In this document: piece after piece, positions 35,791 through 43,813 of the stretch
Numbering within the stretch: position 1 is the stretch's first letter
How the letters are laid out: each line of letters starts with the position of its first letter
Assembly (NCBI GenBank): GCA_023414875.1
Contig: JAEZMV010000002.1
Span: 124,001-188,000, forward strand
Direction of reading: 5' to 3'
DNA length: 64,000 nucleotides
Origin: Bacillota bacterium
GTDB taxonomy: Bacteria > Bacillota > Clostridia > Lachnospirales > Lachnospiraceae
The notes under the pieces: generated by a model
Database searches by the model: none
Told to the model about the DNA's origin: nothing
Seen by the model: the letters and a program-made list of their open reading frames with translations, nothing else
Translations under genes and position numbers: made by a program

Positions 35791-36622
35791 TGGTCAGATA
35801 AAGTCTTATAATCTCTAGATATTCATCAGGATAGAAGCCGATCTCACCCTGGAATCTGGTTAGTGCAATCAGTCCTCCGTCTATCTCATCAATGGAAGCC
35901 AGCATTGCCGCATTTTCACGCTTTAGACCACCCCCGTATACAATATCCATACCGGAGGTCTTTCCTTTTACAAAACTGGCAATCTTTGTGATATATTCCT
36001 GATCTGCAGGCGTTTTTCCGGGCCCTATTGACCAAATTGGTTCATAAGCTATCACAACCTTGGAGGTATCCACATCCTTTAAGCCCAGCTCTAATTGCTG
36101 TCCGAGAACCTCCATCCACTGAGCCTGTTCCTCACTCTTCTCACCGATACAGTAGAGAACCGTCATACCTTGTGCAATGGCGCACTTAATTTCCTTGTTC
36201 AATATTCTGTTTACTGCGTCCGTGTCGGTGATCCCAGCTTCAGCTAATATACCTGCTTTGTCATTTCTCTCCTCACAATGGCCAATAATCACCGTTTCAC
36301 AACCTGCAAAAGCCATCGCTGCGGCCGGTCTATTTGTTGTAAAGGCACCAAAGTTACCCCCAACTGAGACATCCTCCCGGTAAACACCCTGACAACCTAT
36401 TTTTATCCGGCTGTCCTTTCCTTTTGCAGCTACCGCTCCCAATAAATGTGTCTCAGGAAAATACATGCTAAACTCTACCTTATCCGGGTCATATTTATTT
36501 AGCGCTTCTTGTGTACTTGTAATAATATAGGATGCCCAGTCCTTTATCGGAGCAATTCGATTGACTCCTCCCATTTCTACAGGTACATCAAATCTCTTTA
36601 AGTTTAGATAGATATGCTTCAT
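35777..36622 (-). CDS. Triose-phosphate-isomerase-family protein
   Basis: 281 residues with the TIM catalytic set: Lys in YLNLKRF (residues 6-12), His in IGHCEER (normally GHSERR) and Glu in IAYEPIWSIGPGKTP; the phosphate loop is IVYGGGLKREN. It is longer and more divergent than housekeeping TpiA (about 250), resembling the tetrose-phosphate-isomerase-like branch (LerI/EryH). The ATG starts one base after the aldolase stop, indicating tight coupling. In an operon with PFK and aldolase it may interconvert the aldolase products, either triose phosphates or another short sugar phosphate. Confidence 0.85.
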   Translation of the reverse strand: MKHIYLNLKRFDVPVEMGGVNRIAPIKDWASYIITSTQEALNKYDPDKVEFSMYFPETHLLGAVAAKGKDSRIKIGCQGVYREDVSVGGNFGAFTTNRPAAAMAFAGCETVIIGHCEERNDKAGILAEAGITDTDAVNRILNKEIKCAIAQGMTVLYCIGEKSEEQAQWMEVLGQQLELGLKDVDTSKVVIAYEPIWSIGPGKTPADQEYITKIASFVKGKTSGMDIVYGGGLKRENAAMLASIDEIDGGLIALTRFQGEIGFYPDEYLEIIRLYLTKEFL

Positions 36623-37777
36623 TTATATTTCTCCTCTTTTGTATCTGTCAGCCATCTGCTCCAGGGTAATCGCTTCTACCTTTGGTGCTTTTCCAAAGCT
36701 TCCAAATTGTACAATCAAAGTACCGACAACCTCCCGGACACCCGCTTCAATACAATTACAAATACGTGCTACATCCTCATTCGGTATCTCGCCATACATT
36801 ACTGTATCCATAATAGGTGTAATAAATACTCGAGGGTCAAAGGCAGCTTTGTTTTTCTCCATCAGCTCATATATTTCACCAATGGAGGCACTGGTTCTAA
36901 GCGCCGGCTCCTTTGCAAATAATTCCTTCATATTACGTGTTACCGCAAGTCGTATGTCAGTGTCGACATTAATCTTATTAATTCCGTTATGGGAGGCCTC
37001 AATCAACTGATTTACATCGATACCATAGGTATTTGACAAATTACCGCCAAGGGCATTAATTTCATCAACAATATATTTCGGTACGGTAGAGGACCCATGG
37101 CTTACCAGGAAGCCCTCTATTCTTTCATGGCGCAGACACTCCTTGATCGCAATGGCAATTTCCTTACGGATTAATGCATCCTTCCCTTTATTGGCTCCAT
37201 GCATGGTACCATAACTGATTGCCAAAGCATCCACACCTGTTTTTTTGAAAAAGTCCACCGCACTTAAGGGGTTGGTATATGTGCTTTCTTCACTAAACAC
37301 ATGATCCTCAACACCTGCCAGGACGCCAAGCTCACCTTCAACAGAAACACCAAGCTTATGCGCATACTTAACAACTTCTCTTGTCAGTTCTACGTTTTCA
37401 TCATAGGGCAAAGAGCTTCCATCTATCATAACACTGGTGTAACCACCTTCAATTGCAGCGATACAAGAATCCAGATTTCTGCCATGATCCAGATGAAGTG
37501 CAACAGGAATGGGACTCTCTGCCCCGTACTTTTTCACAGCAGCTGCGATATTCTTTGCACCTTTTTTCTTATCCTCAAGGGTAGCATTCATAAAATCGCA
37601 TCTTCCACCCATAAAGCCATTTGCTAAATCCGCTCCCTGTAAAATTGCAGGACTGCGAAACATCTCATGTACTCCAATCACAGCCTTCGCTTGAGCCACA
37701 GCATTCACATTAAATGCTCCCTGTGCATAACCATACCGATCTGCCGCTTCTAATATTGCTCTCATAGGTACTAACAT
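36623..37777 (-). CDS. Class II fructose-bisphosphate-aldolase-family protein
   Basis: 384 residues; the typical class II enzyme is 285-350. Zinc and active-site motifs: VALHLDHGRN (Asp/His pair), VEGELGVLAG, ISYGTMHGANKG (His), FLVSHGSS (His) and VNVD-type INKINVDTD phosphate loop. GGAGG precedes the ATG at 37777 (the frame extends five codons further). It sits between PPi-PFK and a TIM-family gene, so cleavage of fructose 1,6-bisphosphate into triose phosphates is the simplest reading, though the unusual companions leave tagatose- or other bisphosphates open. The C-terminal extension VEAITLEQMADRYKRGEI is a family variant. Confidence 0.87.
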   Translation of the reverse strand: MLVPMRAILEAADRYGYAQGAFNVNAVAQAKAVIGVHEMFRSPAILQGADLANGFMGGRCDFMNATLEDKKKGAKNIAAAVKKYGAESPIPVALHLDHGRNLDSCIAAIEGGYTSVMIDGSSLPYDENVELTREVVKYAHKLGVSVEGELGVLAGVEDHVFSEESTYTNPLSAVDFFKKTGVDALAISYGTMHGANKGKDALIRKEIAIAIKECLRHERIEGFLVSHGSSTVPKYIVDEINALGGNLSNTYGIDVNQLIEASHNGINKINVDTDIRLAVTRNMKELFAKEPALRTSASIGEIYELMEKNKAAFDPRVFITPIMDTVMYGEIPNEDVARICNCIEAGVREVVGTLIVQFGSFGKAPKVEAITLEQMADRYKRGEI

Positions 37778-37809
37778 ATTCTCATCCTCCATCTATTCAA
37801 CAATTTATC

Positions 37810-38976
37810 CTAATTAAAAGAAATCATTTTTGATAATTTCTCACCAATTAAAGGTCTGCACCATTCCTTAAAGCTTTCCGTTACACCATTTCCGTCTTTG
37901 TTGATATATTCGTCAGGCATAATCCGTTCATGCATCATAACCTCATCAATCTCTACCAAAAATGGTTCTATCACATAGGGGCTGGTGGAAACACGTCGAA
38001 AAGCAACCATTTTCCCGCTTTCTCCTTGCAGTACAGCCTGACACGCCAGCCCTCCAGCCAGTATTGCTTCCTCACGGTCTACCTGACTTTGTAAACCAAT
38101 GGATGCACGACCTAACAGTCCTGGTTTTTCACTCCGTGCTTTGTATCCAAGTCTCTTGATTACCAAATTCGCAAGATGAGCACTGACATCACCAAAATAA
38201 ATGGCTCTCTCCGTTCGATATACAGGCTCTACAATTGGCTCTCCCTTTGCATTTTTGAGTCCTTCACTGGCTACAATCACAATACCTTTTTTCTTCTCCA
38301 GCAACCTTCTGACATCTTCGATGAACTTATCTTCCTCAAAGGGACGTTCCGGCAGATAAATGAGATCCGGACCCATTCCATCTTCGTTCTCTGCTAATGC
38401 GCTGGCTGCGGTAATCCATCCTGCGTTTCTTCCTAATGCTTCCACGACAACTACATGGATTGGTAGCCCCTTCACATCAGCACATATTTCTTTTACACTC
38501 TGTGCCAGAAAGCGTGCCGCACTTCCGTATCCCGGACTATGATCCGTAATAGATATATCATTGTCTATGGTTTTAGGAATTCCCATAACCTTTATGTCCA
38601 TACCCTTGTTTTTACAGGTTTTATAAAGCTTGCCACAGGTATCCATTGTTCCATTTCCGCCATTGAATAGAACATATTCTATATTCTTTTTAGCAAGAAT
38701 CTCTGACATATTGTCATAATCCTCCTGCTCAATCTCATCTCTTGAGGTACCAATTGCACTTCCGGAAGTTCGTAGCAATAATTCCAGATCACTCTCCGGC
38801 ACATGCTCCAGTTCTATCAAATCTTCTTTTAATAAACCGCCGGTTCCGTTCCTTGCAGCATAGATATGAGTCAGCTCCGTATGTTTCTTAGCCTCTAGTA
38901 TTGCACCATATAATGAAGCATTGATGACTGCCGTTGGACCACCACCATGCACAATTAATAAATTTTTTTCACTCAT
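37810..38976 (-). CDS. 6-phosphofructokinase, PPi-type
   Basis: 388 residues of the PfkA superfamily. GGGPTAVINAS is the N-terminal phosphate loop; GGNGTMDT replaces the ATP-type GGDGS, and IPKTIDNDI has the Lys that in this superfamily marks pyrophosphate use (ATP enzymes have Gly). LGRNAGWI and the DHSPGYGSA segments also match PPi enzymes. An ATG at 38976 with AAAGG ten bases upstream is preferred to the TTG at 38982. The first gene of the PFK-aldolase-TIM-LarA operon; transcription is probably controlled at the operator pair 39039-39070. PPi dependence is inferred from residues only. Confidence 0.87.
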   Translation of the reverse strand: MSEKNLLIVHGGGPTAVINASLYGAILEAKKHTELTHIYAARNGTGGLLKEDLIELEHVPESDLELLLRTSGSAIGTSRDEIEQEDYDNMSEILAKKNIEYVLFNGGNGTMDTCGKLYKTCKNKGMDIKVMGIPKTIDNDISITDHSPGYGSAARFLAQSVKEICADVKGLPIHVVVVEALGRNAGWITAASALAENEDGMGPDLIYLPERPFEEDKFIEDVRRLLEKKKGIVIVASEGLKNAKGEPIVEPVYRTERAIYFGDVSAHLANLVIKRLGYKARSEKPGLLGRASIGLQSQVDREEAILAGGLACQAVLQGESGKMVAFRRVSTSPYVIEPFLVEIDEVMMHERIMPDEYINKDGNGVTESFKEWCRPLIGEKLSKMISFN

Positions 38977-39038
38977 AATCAATCATCCTTTCTACTTACA
39001 TTTAAGCATAACCCATCAAAGTTTTGTAACTTTTTTAC

Positions 39039-39070
39039 GCAAACGTTTGCCTATGTTGTGCAAATGTTTG
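39039..39070. promoter_or_regulatory. Pair of LacI/CcpA-type operators upstream of the PFK operon
   Basis: GCAAACGTTTGC (39039-39050) is a perfect palindrome with the central CG of LacI-family sites; GCAAATGTTTG (39060-39070) is a second copy with its centre 21 bp away, about two helical turns. They lie 63-94 bp upstream of the PFK start. Candidate ligands are CcpA or the LacI-family protein encoded at 47070-48089. Confidence 0.72.
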
Positions 39071-39093
39071 ATTAGACTGTAATAGAAAAAGAC

Positions 39094-39141
39094 ATGGTAT
39101 GCTATTAGCACCCGATCTTACGGAGTCTCTTAACATACCAT
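39094..39141 (-). terminator. Terminator of the sensor kinase/response regulator transcript
   Basis: ATGGTATG (39094-39101) pairs with CATACCAT (39134-39141); on the minus strand the stem is followed by GTCTTTTTC. It lies just after the response-regulator stop codon. Confidence 0.65.
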
Positions 39142-39153
39142 CAGTTATAGTTA

Positions 39154-39834
39154 TTATGATATAAATAAATGCTCTATATTCAGATCATGGATCATCTGAA
39201 TGATTTCTTTGGTACGACTACATCCGAATTTTTTCAATAGCCCCTTCACTTGAGTCTTTATAGTGCTGGTCTCAACACTCCGAATTCCTGCAATTTGATT
39301 GACCTTATACCCCTGTAACAAGAGCTTTATCATTTCTATCTCCGTTGGTGTCAGGTTTGAAATATTATTGATAAAGAACAACAGACTTCGCTCACTTTTC
39401 TGAAGTCTGGCAAACTCCTGGAGGATAGTATCATGAACGTTACTTTGCATAACCGGATGCCCTTCATATGCACAACGTATATGATTAAGTATTTCTTGGT
39501 CCTCACAGCCCTTGACTAAATAGTCCGAAGCACCGGCCCCCATGGCAGTTACTATGATATCCCTTGTTTCATGTGCAGTAAGGAAAATAATATTTGCTGC
39601 CGGATTCTCTTCTCGTATCTTTTGGGTAGCAATGATACCTGCATTCATGAACTCCATCTCAATATCCATTAAGATAAGATCATAGCTTACCGTTCCTGCT
39701 AAGCTAATAATTTCTTTTGCGCTGGAGGCTTCTCCGACAACTTCCATATCGGGCTGACTATTGATAAGTTCACTCATATCCTCACGCAATAAGGAAAAGT
39801 CATCCGCAATTAGAATTCTGATTTTTTTACTCAT
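39154..39834 (-). CDS. LuxR/NarL-family response regulator
   Basis: 226 residues: receiver domain (KIRILIADDFSLLRED, phospho-acceptor Asp in DLILMDIEME, Lys in YLVKGCED) and a C-terminal LuxR-type helix-turn-helix (LTPTEIEMIKLLLQGYKVNQIAGIRSVETSTIKTQVKGLLKKFG). GGAG lies eleven bases before the ATG at 39834, favoured over the in-frame start at 39894, which abuts the kinase stop. It is the cognate partner of the sensor kinase just upstream and is located between nagA and the PFK operon; its target is not evident from sequence. Confidence 0.92.
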   Translation of the reverse strand: MSKKIRILIADDFSLLREDMSELINSQPDMEVVGEASSAKEIISLAGTVSYDLILMDIEMEFMNAGIIATQKIREENPAANIIFLTAHETRDIIVTAMGAGASDYLVKGCEDQEILNHIRCAYEGHPVMQSNVHDTILQEFARLQKSERSLLFFINNISNLTPTEIEMIKLLLQGYKVNQIAGIRSVETSTIKTQVKGLLKKFGCSRTKEIIQMIHDLNIEHLFIS

Positions 39835-39894
39835 AGCAATTTCATCTCCTTTTACAGTGCGCCTCTTTTGTTTGTGCTGTATCAGGATAATCAA

Positions 39895-41388
39895 TTACTG
39901 ATACTTCGGCAGCAATATATAAAAGCTACTTCCTTGACCTTCCTTACTTTCCACTCGTAAAGAGCCAAGATGGCTTTTCACAATCTCTCTTACATAATAT
40001 AATCCCATTCCCCAATTATAATTAGAGTTTTTATTTGAATAAAATGGTTCGAATATCTTTTTTACCTGACTCTTACTCATACCGCAACCAGTATCCCTTA
40101 CTTCAATTACAGTATACAGCCTTTCATTATGACATAGCAGTGATACTTCGCCCTCTTCCTGTTTGTCTGAGCTTAATACAGCCTCCTGAGCATTAATCAG
40201 TAGGTTATATAACGCCTCGCATAAATGAACCTTATCTGCCAAAATCATTATATCCTCCCCAATATCTACATGGATGGCAACCTCCGGATATTTCCTTTGA
40301 AAAAGTCCCACTGCATTTTCCGCAATTTCTTTCATATTGACAGGTGTCATGTAGATTGCATTTGTCTTGACACATCGATAGAGCTCATCCATTCTGTTCA
40401 GCATCGAGTTATTAAACTCTTCCAATGCATTGATATATTCTCCCACCTTTTGCACATCTACCTCCGGCTGTTCATATAGATGCCTGATTCGTTTATAAAT
40501 TACCTTACTGGACAATAACTGGTTCTTCATTCCGTGAATAAATACCGATGCACCAACCTTCACAGTGTCAAATTTACGTTTCATTACCACGTCTTCTTTA
40601 CTGTCCATGAAGTTACTTCTAGTAAAACGAAACAAACTATAAAATCCAAGTACACAGCAAATTATACTAACAATCACCAAGGTCAAATAGCTAAATAGCG
40701 AGGGATTTACCTGCATGTACCCTATTCCTTTATTCCAGGAAAAGGTATACCAGTAAAAATGATAAACCTGTCCCGGATCCTGTCTGTAATATAGATAGTA
40801 TATTCCGGATAACGCAAACAAACTTACCATGATTTGAATGAATTGAATTTTACAAAACTTCATAGTAATAGATTTAAATTCATAAAGGAGCAGAAAAGCC
40901 GCTATAAGAAGATAAGCTGTCATCCAAATTAAAGTTCCATATACAAGAATAATTCGGATGAATGGTCTGTTAAGCGTAATAAACCGATAAATCCCGGGGA
41001 AGTAAAGAACCAGTGTTATCATCGGTAATACAGCAACTGCTTTCGTTATCCAAAGATTTTTTCTTATAAAAGGAATCATGGAATAGCTTATCGCAAGCTC
41101 AATTAAAAAAAGAGGAAATAAGGTTCTTCCTAATGCAATTAGAAAGCCCATCTGATTTAGCGTGATTAAAAAATACTGTAGCTTATTTTTAATCTCCTTT
41201 GAAAAGTAAAAAAATTGTATTATTTCAGAGGAGATACCACCTTTTTTTGCTATAAAAATCATAACTCCGCAAATTTCGAGCATCAGACTTAAGCACAATC
41301 CGAAAAGATAGATTGATTCCTTACTCTTTCTAAAAAGTAATATTAGCACCGAGGCTATGACAAGACAGACGGTAAGTATAATTAACAT
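39895..41388 (-). CDS. Sensor histidine kinase with multi-span membrane domain
   Basis: About 497 residues. The N-terminal 230 contain roughly seven hydrophobic segments; then a linker and a dimerisation region with GASVFIHGMKNQLLSSK (presumed phospho-His), and an ATPase domain with NLLINAQEAV (N box), DTGCGMSKSQ, FEPFYSNK and WGMGLYYV. Paired with a LuxR-type regulator like the NatK/NarX style systems. AGGA precedes the ATG at 41388; the ATG at 41403 has no ribosome-binding site. The signal is unknown; the long membrane domain suggests sensing within or at the membrane. Confidence 0.9.
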   Translation of the reverse strand: MLIILTVCLVIASVLILLFRKSKESIYLFGLCLSLMLEICGVMIFIAKKGGISSEIIQFFYFSKEIKNKLQYFLITLNQMGFLIALGRTLFPLFLIELAISYSMIPFIRKNLWITKAVAVLPMITLVLYFPGIYRFITLNRPFIRIILVYGTLIWMTAYLLIAAFLLLYEFKSITMKFCKIQFIQIMVSLFALSGIYYLYYRQDPGQVYHFYWYTFSWNKGIGYMQVNPSLFSYLTLVIVSIICCVLGFYSLFRFTRSNFMDSKEDVVMKRKFDTVKVGASVFIHGMKNQLLSSKVIYKRIRHLYEQPEVDVQKVGEYINALEEFNNSMLNRMDELYRCVKTNAIYMTPVNMKEIAENAVGLFQRKYPEVAIHVDIGEDIMILADKVHLCEALYNLLINAQEAVLSSDKQEEGEVSLLCHNERLYTVIEVRDTGCGMSKSQVKKIFEPFYSNKNSNYNWGMGLYYVREIVKSHLGSLRVESKEGQGSSFYILLPKYQ

Positions 41389-41478
41389 CTCAGTTTTCCT
41401 CATTTTCTATGATCTGTGTTTTCTTCTTATTACCTTACCCAATGCCCATACGGGTATATGGGAGTAAGAGCAGGTATA

Positions 41479-42630
41479 CTACTTTTGAATTTTCTCTCCG
41501 TTAACAAATACCTCAAATATGTCATTCCTTTCATCCAGAATGACAATATCCGCATCTTTACCTTCTTCGATAGATCCCTTTCTATCAAAAATATTGATTA
41601 ATCTTGCCGGATTTTCCGTCAAAAGAGGAAGCACCTCTTCCAGTGGTCTTCCGGTAAAAGCAAGTAAATTCTTCAACGCAATATTCTGGGTTAGTGTACT
41701 TCCGGCACGGGTTCCATTATCCTCCAGTTTTGCATCTCCGTCTTTAACAATGACATTATTTACCCCTAACATATATTTTCCATCCGGTAACCCTGCCGCC
41801 ATAATTGAATCTGTAATTGCTATCACCCTATCAAGTCCCTTGGTCTTAATCAGTAGGCGAACCACTCCCGGATGCAAATGCCTTCCGTCACAAATTGCCT
41901 CGCAGTAAATATCTGATTCTAAAACGGCTCCCATAATAGCCGGATAATGCTGATGCATCAGCTTCATTGCATTAAAGGTGTGGGTACAGGCAGAGGCTCC
42001 ATTATGAATTGCCTTCCAGCTGGTCTCATAATCCGCACCGGAATGACCGATTGCTACTGTCATTCCAAGCTCTATCATCTTAGGGATATCCTCCACGATT
42101 CCTTCTACCTCTGGCGATACTGTAATGTACTTTATATCTCCTTTAGCACGGCTCTGATATTCTGACAGTAGTGGCATATTATGTTCTTGCAACAAATGCT
42201 CCGGCATTGCTCCCTTATATTGACTGCATAAAAATGGTCCTTCTAGATGGATTCCTAATAAGTTAGCTCCCTTCTGTTCCATACACTTATGCTTTTTAAA
42301 CTCCTCGATACACCATTTTGTTTGCTCCTCGGTATCAGTAAGTACGGAGCACAACCAGGAAGTGGTTCCATACCTTGCTACAGCCCTACATATTTTTTCT
42401 AAGTCCTCTGCTGTTGCTGCATTAACATCCACTCCAGCAGCTCCATGATTGTGTATATCAATAAAACCCGGTACAACTTTTTTTCCAGATACATCAATTA
42501 TATTAGCCGTCTCAGGAAGTTCTTTATTCGCCGGAAGCAACTTTATTGTTCCATTAGTAATACCAACCGTCATATTATGAAAACTATGATCGATATAAAC
42601 TTGTCCGTTCGTTAAATAATATTCAGACAT
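41479..42630 (-). CDS. nagA: N-acetylglucosamine-6-phosphate deacetylase
   Basis: 383 residues, amidohydrolase family. VVPGFIDIHNHGAAGVDV (HxH metal site), LGIHLEGPFL (Glu ligand), AIGHSGAD (His), ACTHTFNAM (His) and AITDSIMAAG (catalytic Asp) are all present. GGAGG five bases before the ATG at 42630 fixes the start. It converts GlcNAc-6-phosphate to glucosamine-6-phosphate and acetate. The neighbouring deaminase gene is upstream on the same strand, separated by a 190-bp spacer filled with palindromic repeats. Confidence 0.95.
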   Translation of the reverse strand: MSEYYLTNGQVYIDHSFHNMTVGITNGTIKLLPANKELPETANIIDVSGKKVVPGFIDIHNHGAAGVDVNAATAEDLEKICRAVARYGTTSWLCSVLTDTEEQTKWCIEEFKKHKCMEQKGANLLGIHLEGPFLCSQYKGAMPEHLLQEHNMPLLSEYQSRAKGDIKYITVSPEVEGIVEDIPKMIELGMTVAIGHSGADYETSWKAIHNGASACTHTFNAMKLMHQHYPAIMGAVLESDIYCEAICDGRHLHPGVVRLLIKTKGLDRVIAITDSIMAAGLPDGKYMLGVNNVIVKDGDAKLEDNGTRAGSTLTQNIALKNLLAFTGRPLEEVLPLLTENPARLINIFDRKGSIEEGKDADIVILDERNDIFEVFVNGEKIQK

Positions 42631-42663
42631 AAAAACCTCCATTCTCTCGTTTCATAGAAAATC

Positions 42664-42813
42664 AAGAATTCAACTATGTTGAATTCTTTTCATACTAACG
42701 AAGCATGGCTGCTTTTGCCGCATATGCTTCATAAAAAACCCGTAAATGTAATAATGAATTTCCACTGGAATTCATTATTATATTTACTAAGAATTCAACT
42801 ATGTTGAATTCTT
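42664..42813. repeat. Palindromic repeat mosaic in the nagB/nagA spacer
   Basis: Hairpin A, AAGAATTCAACTATGTTGAA then TTCTT (42664-42688), is repeated exactly at 42789-42813, including a TTCATACT flank. Between them lie element B (42700-42731, also at 35665-35695) and a long hairpin of about 20 bp, 42742-42787 (GTAAATGTAATAATGAATTT facing AATTCATTATTATATTTAC). The second A copy follows the nagB stop directly and may serve as an attenuating structure. Confidence 0.75.
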
Positions 42814-42819
42814 TTCATA

Positions 42820-43641
42820 CTACTCCGGTAAATTTGCCACAAATTCTGTAAGCTGAATATTAATATCCGGATGATCCTGTAGAAGACTTACTGGAAAATG
42901 TGCACTCTTTTCCCCATAAGCCGCATGTCTTACAACACCTCTATGCCAATCACGAAAACATCCGAGGCGAATCTTTCTTGCTCTTGAAATCTCGTTAATT
43001 CCAACCGTAATACAATATTTCGGCATATCATCCAGTGCGCCATTCATATCACCAATCGAATTTACTGCTCTTGTTTCTTTTGCGATTTCCAGTACTCTAG
43101 TCTGTTGCTTTAAGAATTCCTCGGGAGTTAATTCCTCCGAAGCTTCATTAAACGCTACATGCCCATTAATTCCAATTCCTCCGAAGCATATATCCACACC
43201 GCCTAAGCGCTCAATTAATTCCGGGATATATGTAATATCCTCCGGATCCGGAAAAATGCGCTGTGATGTTGGCATCACTAATTCTTCTTTTATTTTTGAA
43301 TATACATTACGATCCATGAATCCACGAAAGCTAAGTCTGTGTTCTTTCGAAATCCACTGCTTGTCGTCGGTTAGATACTCATCCATATTAATAAACCATA
43401 CATCCTTTAGGCTAACCTCTTCTTTATTCACCATCTCCACAAAATACGGATACTGCCCTACAGGCCCTACCGGGCAGATGAATACGGTTGTCTCTTCCCT
43501 AGCATTTTTTTCTTTGATTTCAGCCAGCATTTCCTCGGCCATTGCTCTAAATACAGCTTCATTATTCTCTCTAACTATGAGAGGAAGCTTTGGATTTTTT
43601 AATAACTCTTCTTTATTATAGTAATAGTAATTATGATGCAT
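42820..43641 (-). CDS. Glucosamine-6-phosphate deaminase family protein (NagB-like)
   Basis: 273 residues with the NagB fold. FINMDEYLTDD carries the catalytic Asp72 equivalent and GIGINGHVAFNEAS the His143/Glu148 equivalents; Asn occupies the E. coli Asp141 position, which I recall as common in Firmicute enzymes. The N-terminal phosphate loop, LPTGGTP in E. coli, is instead PVGPVGQYP, a marked departure. AAAGGAGAAAGC precedes the ATG. Upstream of nagA and presumably converting glucosamine-6-phosphate to fructose-6-phosphate, but the changed loop leaves a related amino-sugar phosphate possible. Confidence 0.8.
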   Translation of the reverse strand: MHHNYYYYNKEELLKNPKLPLIVRENNEAVFRAMAEEMLAEIKEKNAREETTVFICPVGPVGQYPYFVEMVNKEEVSLKDVWFINMDEYLTDDKQWISKEHRLSFRGFMDRNVYSKIKEELVMPTSQRIFPDPEDITYIPELIERLGGVDICFGGIGINGHVAFNEASEELTPEEFLKQQTRVLEIAKETRAVNSIGDMNGALDDMPKYCITVGINEISRARKIRLGCFRDWHRGVVRHAAYGEKSAHFPVSLLQDHPDINIQLTEFVANLPE

Positions 43642-43672
43642 GCTTTCTCCTTTATTTTATACAATGATTGCA

Positions 43673-43738
43673 TAACGAACTGTCTTTTCATGCTTAGTAA
43701 ACTGTCTTTATGTGCTTAACGAACTATCTTTATATAGT
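43673..43738. repeat. Three imperfect 22-bp tandem repeats upstream of nagB
   Basis: Units begin at 43673, 43695 and 43717: TAACGAACTGTCTTTTCATG.., TAGTAAACTGTCTTTATGTG.. and TAACGAACTATCTTTATATA... They occupy the 5' region 32-97 bp upstream of the nagB-like start. Helically phased direct repeats could be activator-binding sites. Confidence 0.6.
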
Positions 43739-43745
43739 AACAATA

Positions 43746-43765
43746 GAGCTGCCTTTTGGCAGCCC
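43746..43765. terminator. Short GC-rich hairpin after the SsuA-like gene
   Basis: GCTGCC-TTTT-GGCAGC (43748-43763) lies about 50 bases downstream of the binding-protein stop on the minus strand. There is no clear T-tract, so the assignment as a terminator is moderate. Confidence 0.5.
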
Positions 43766-43813
43766 TATCTTACTGTACATAACTACCGTTATTTGTCGGA
43801 AGTTTCTACATGT

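Noticed and set aside
37810..38976. GGNGT instead of GGDGS in phosphofructokinase as an inactivating change
   Set aside because: PPi-type and related Clostridial PFKs carry GGN-type loops together with PKTIDND, so this fits the PPi branch and is not a sign of decay.
42820..43641. Asn in place of the E. coli NagB ring-opening Asp141
   Set aside because: As I recall, Gram-positive NagB proteins commonly read GIGxNGHIGFNEP, so Asn here is probably normal and not a loss of function. The changed phosphate loop is the more unusual feature.
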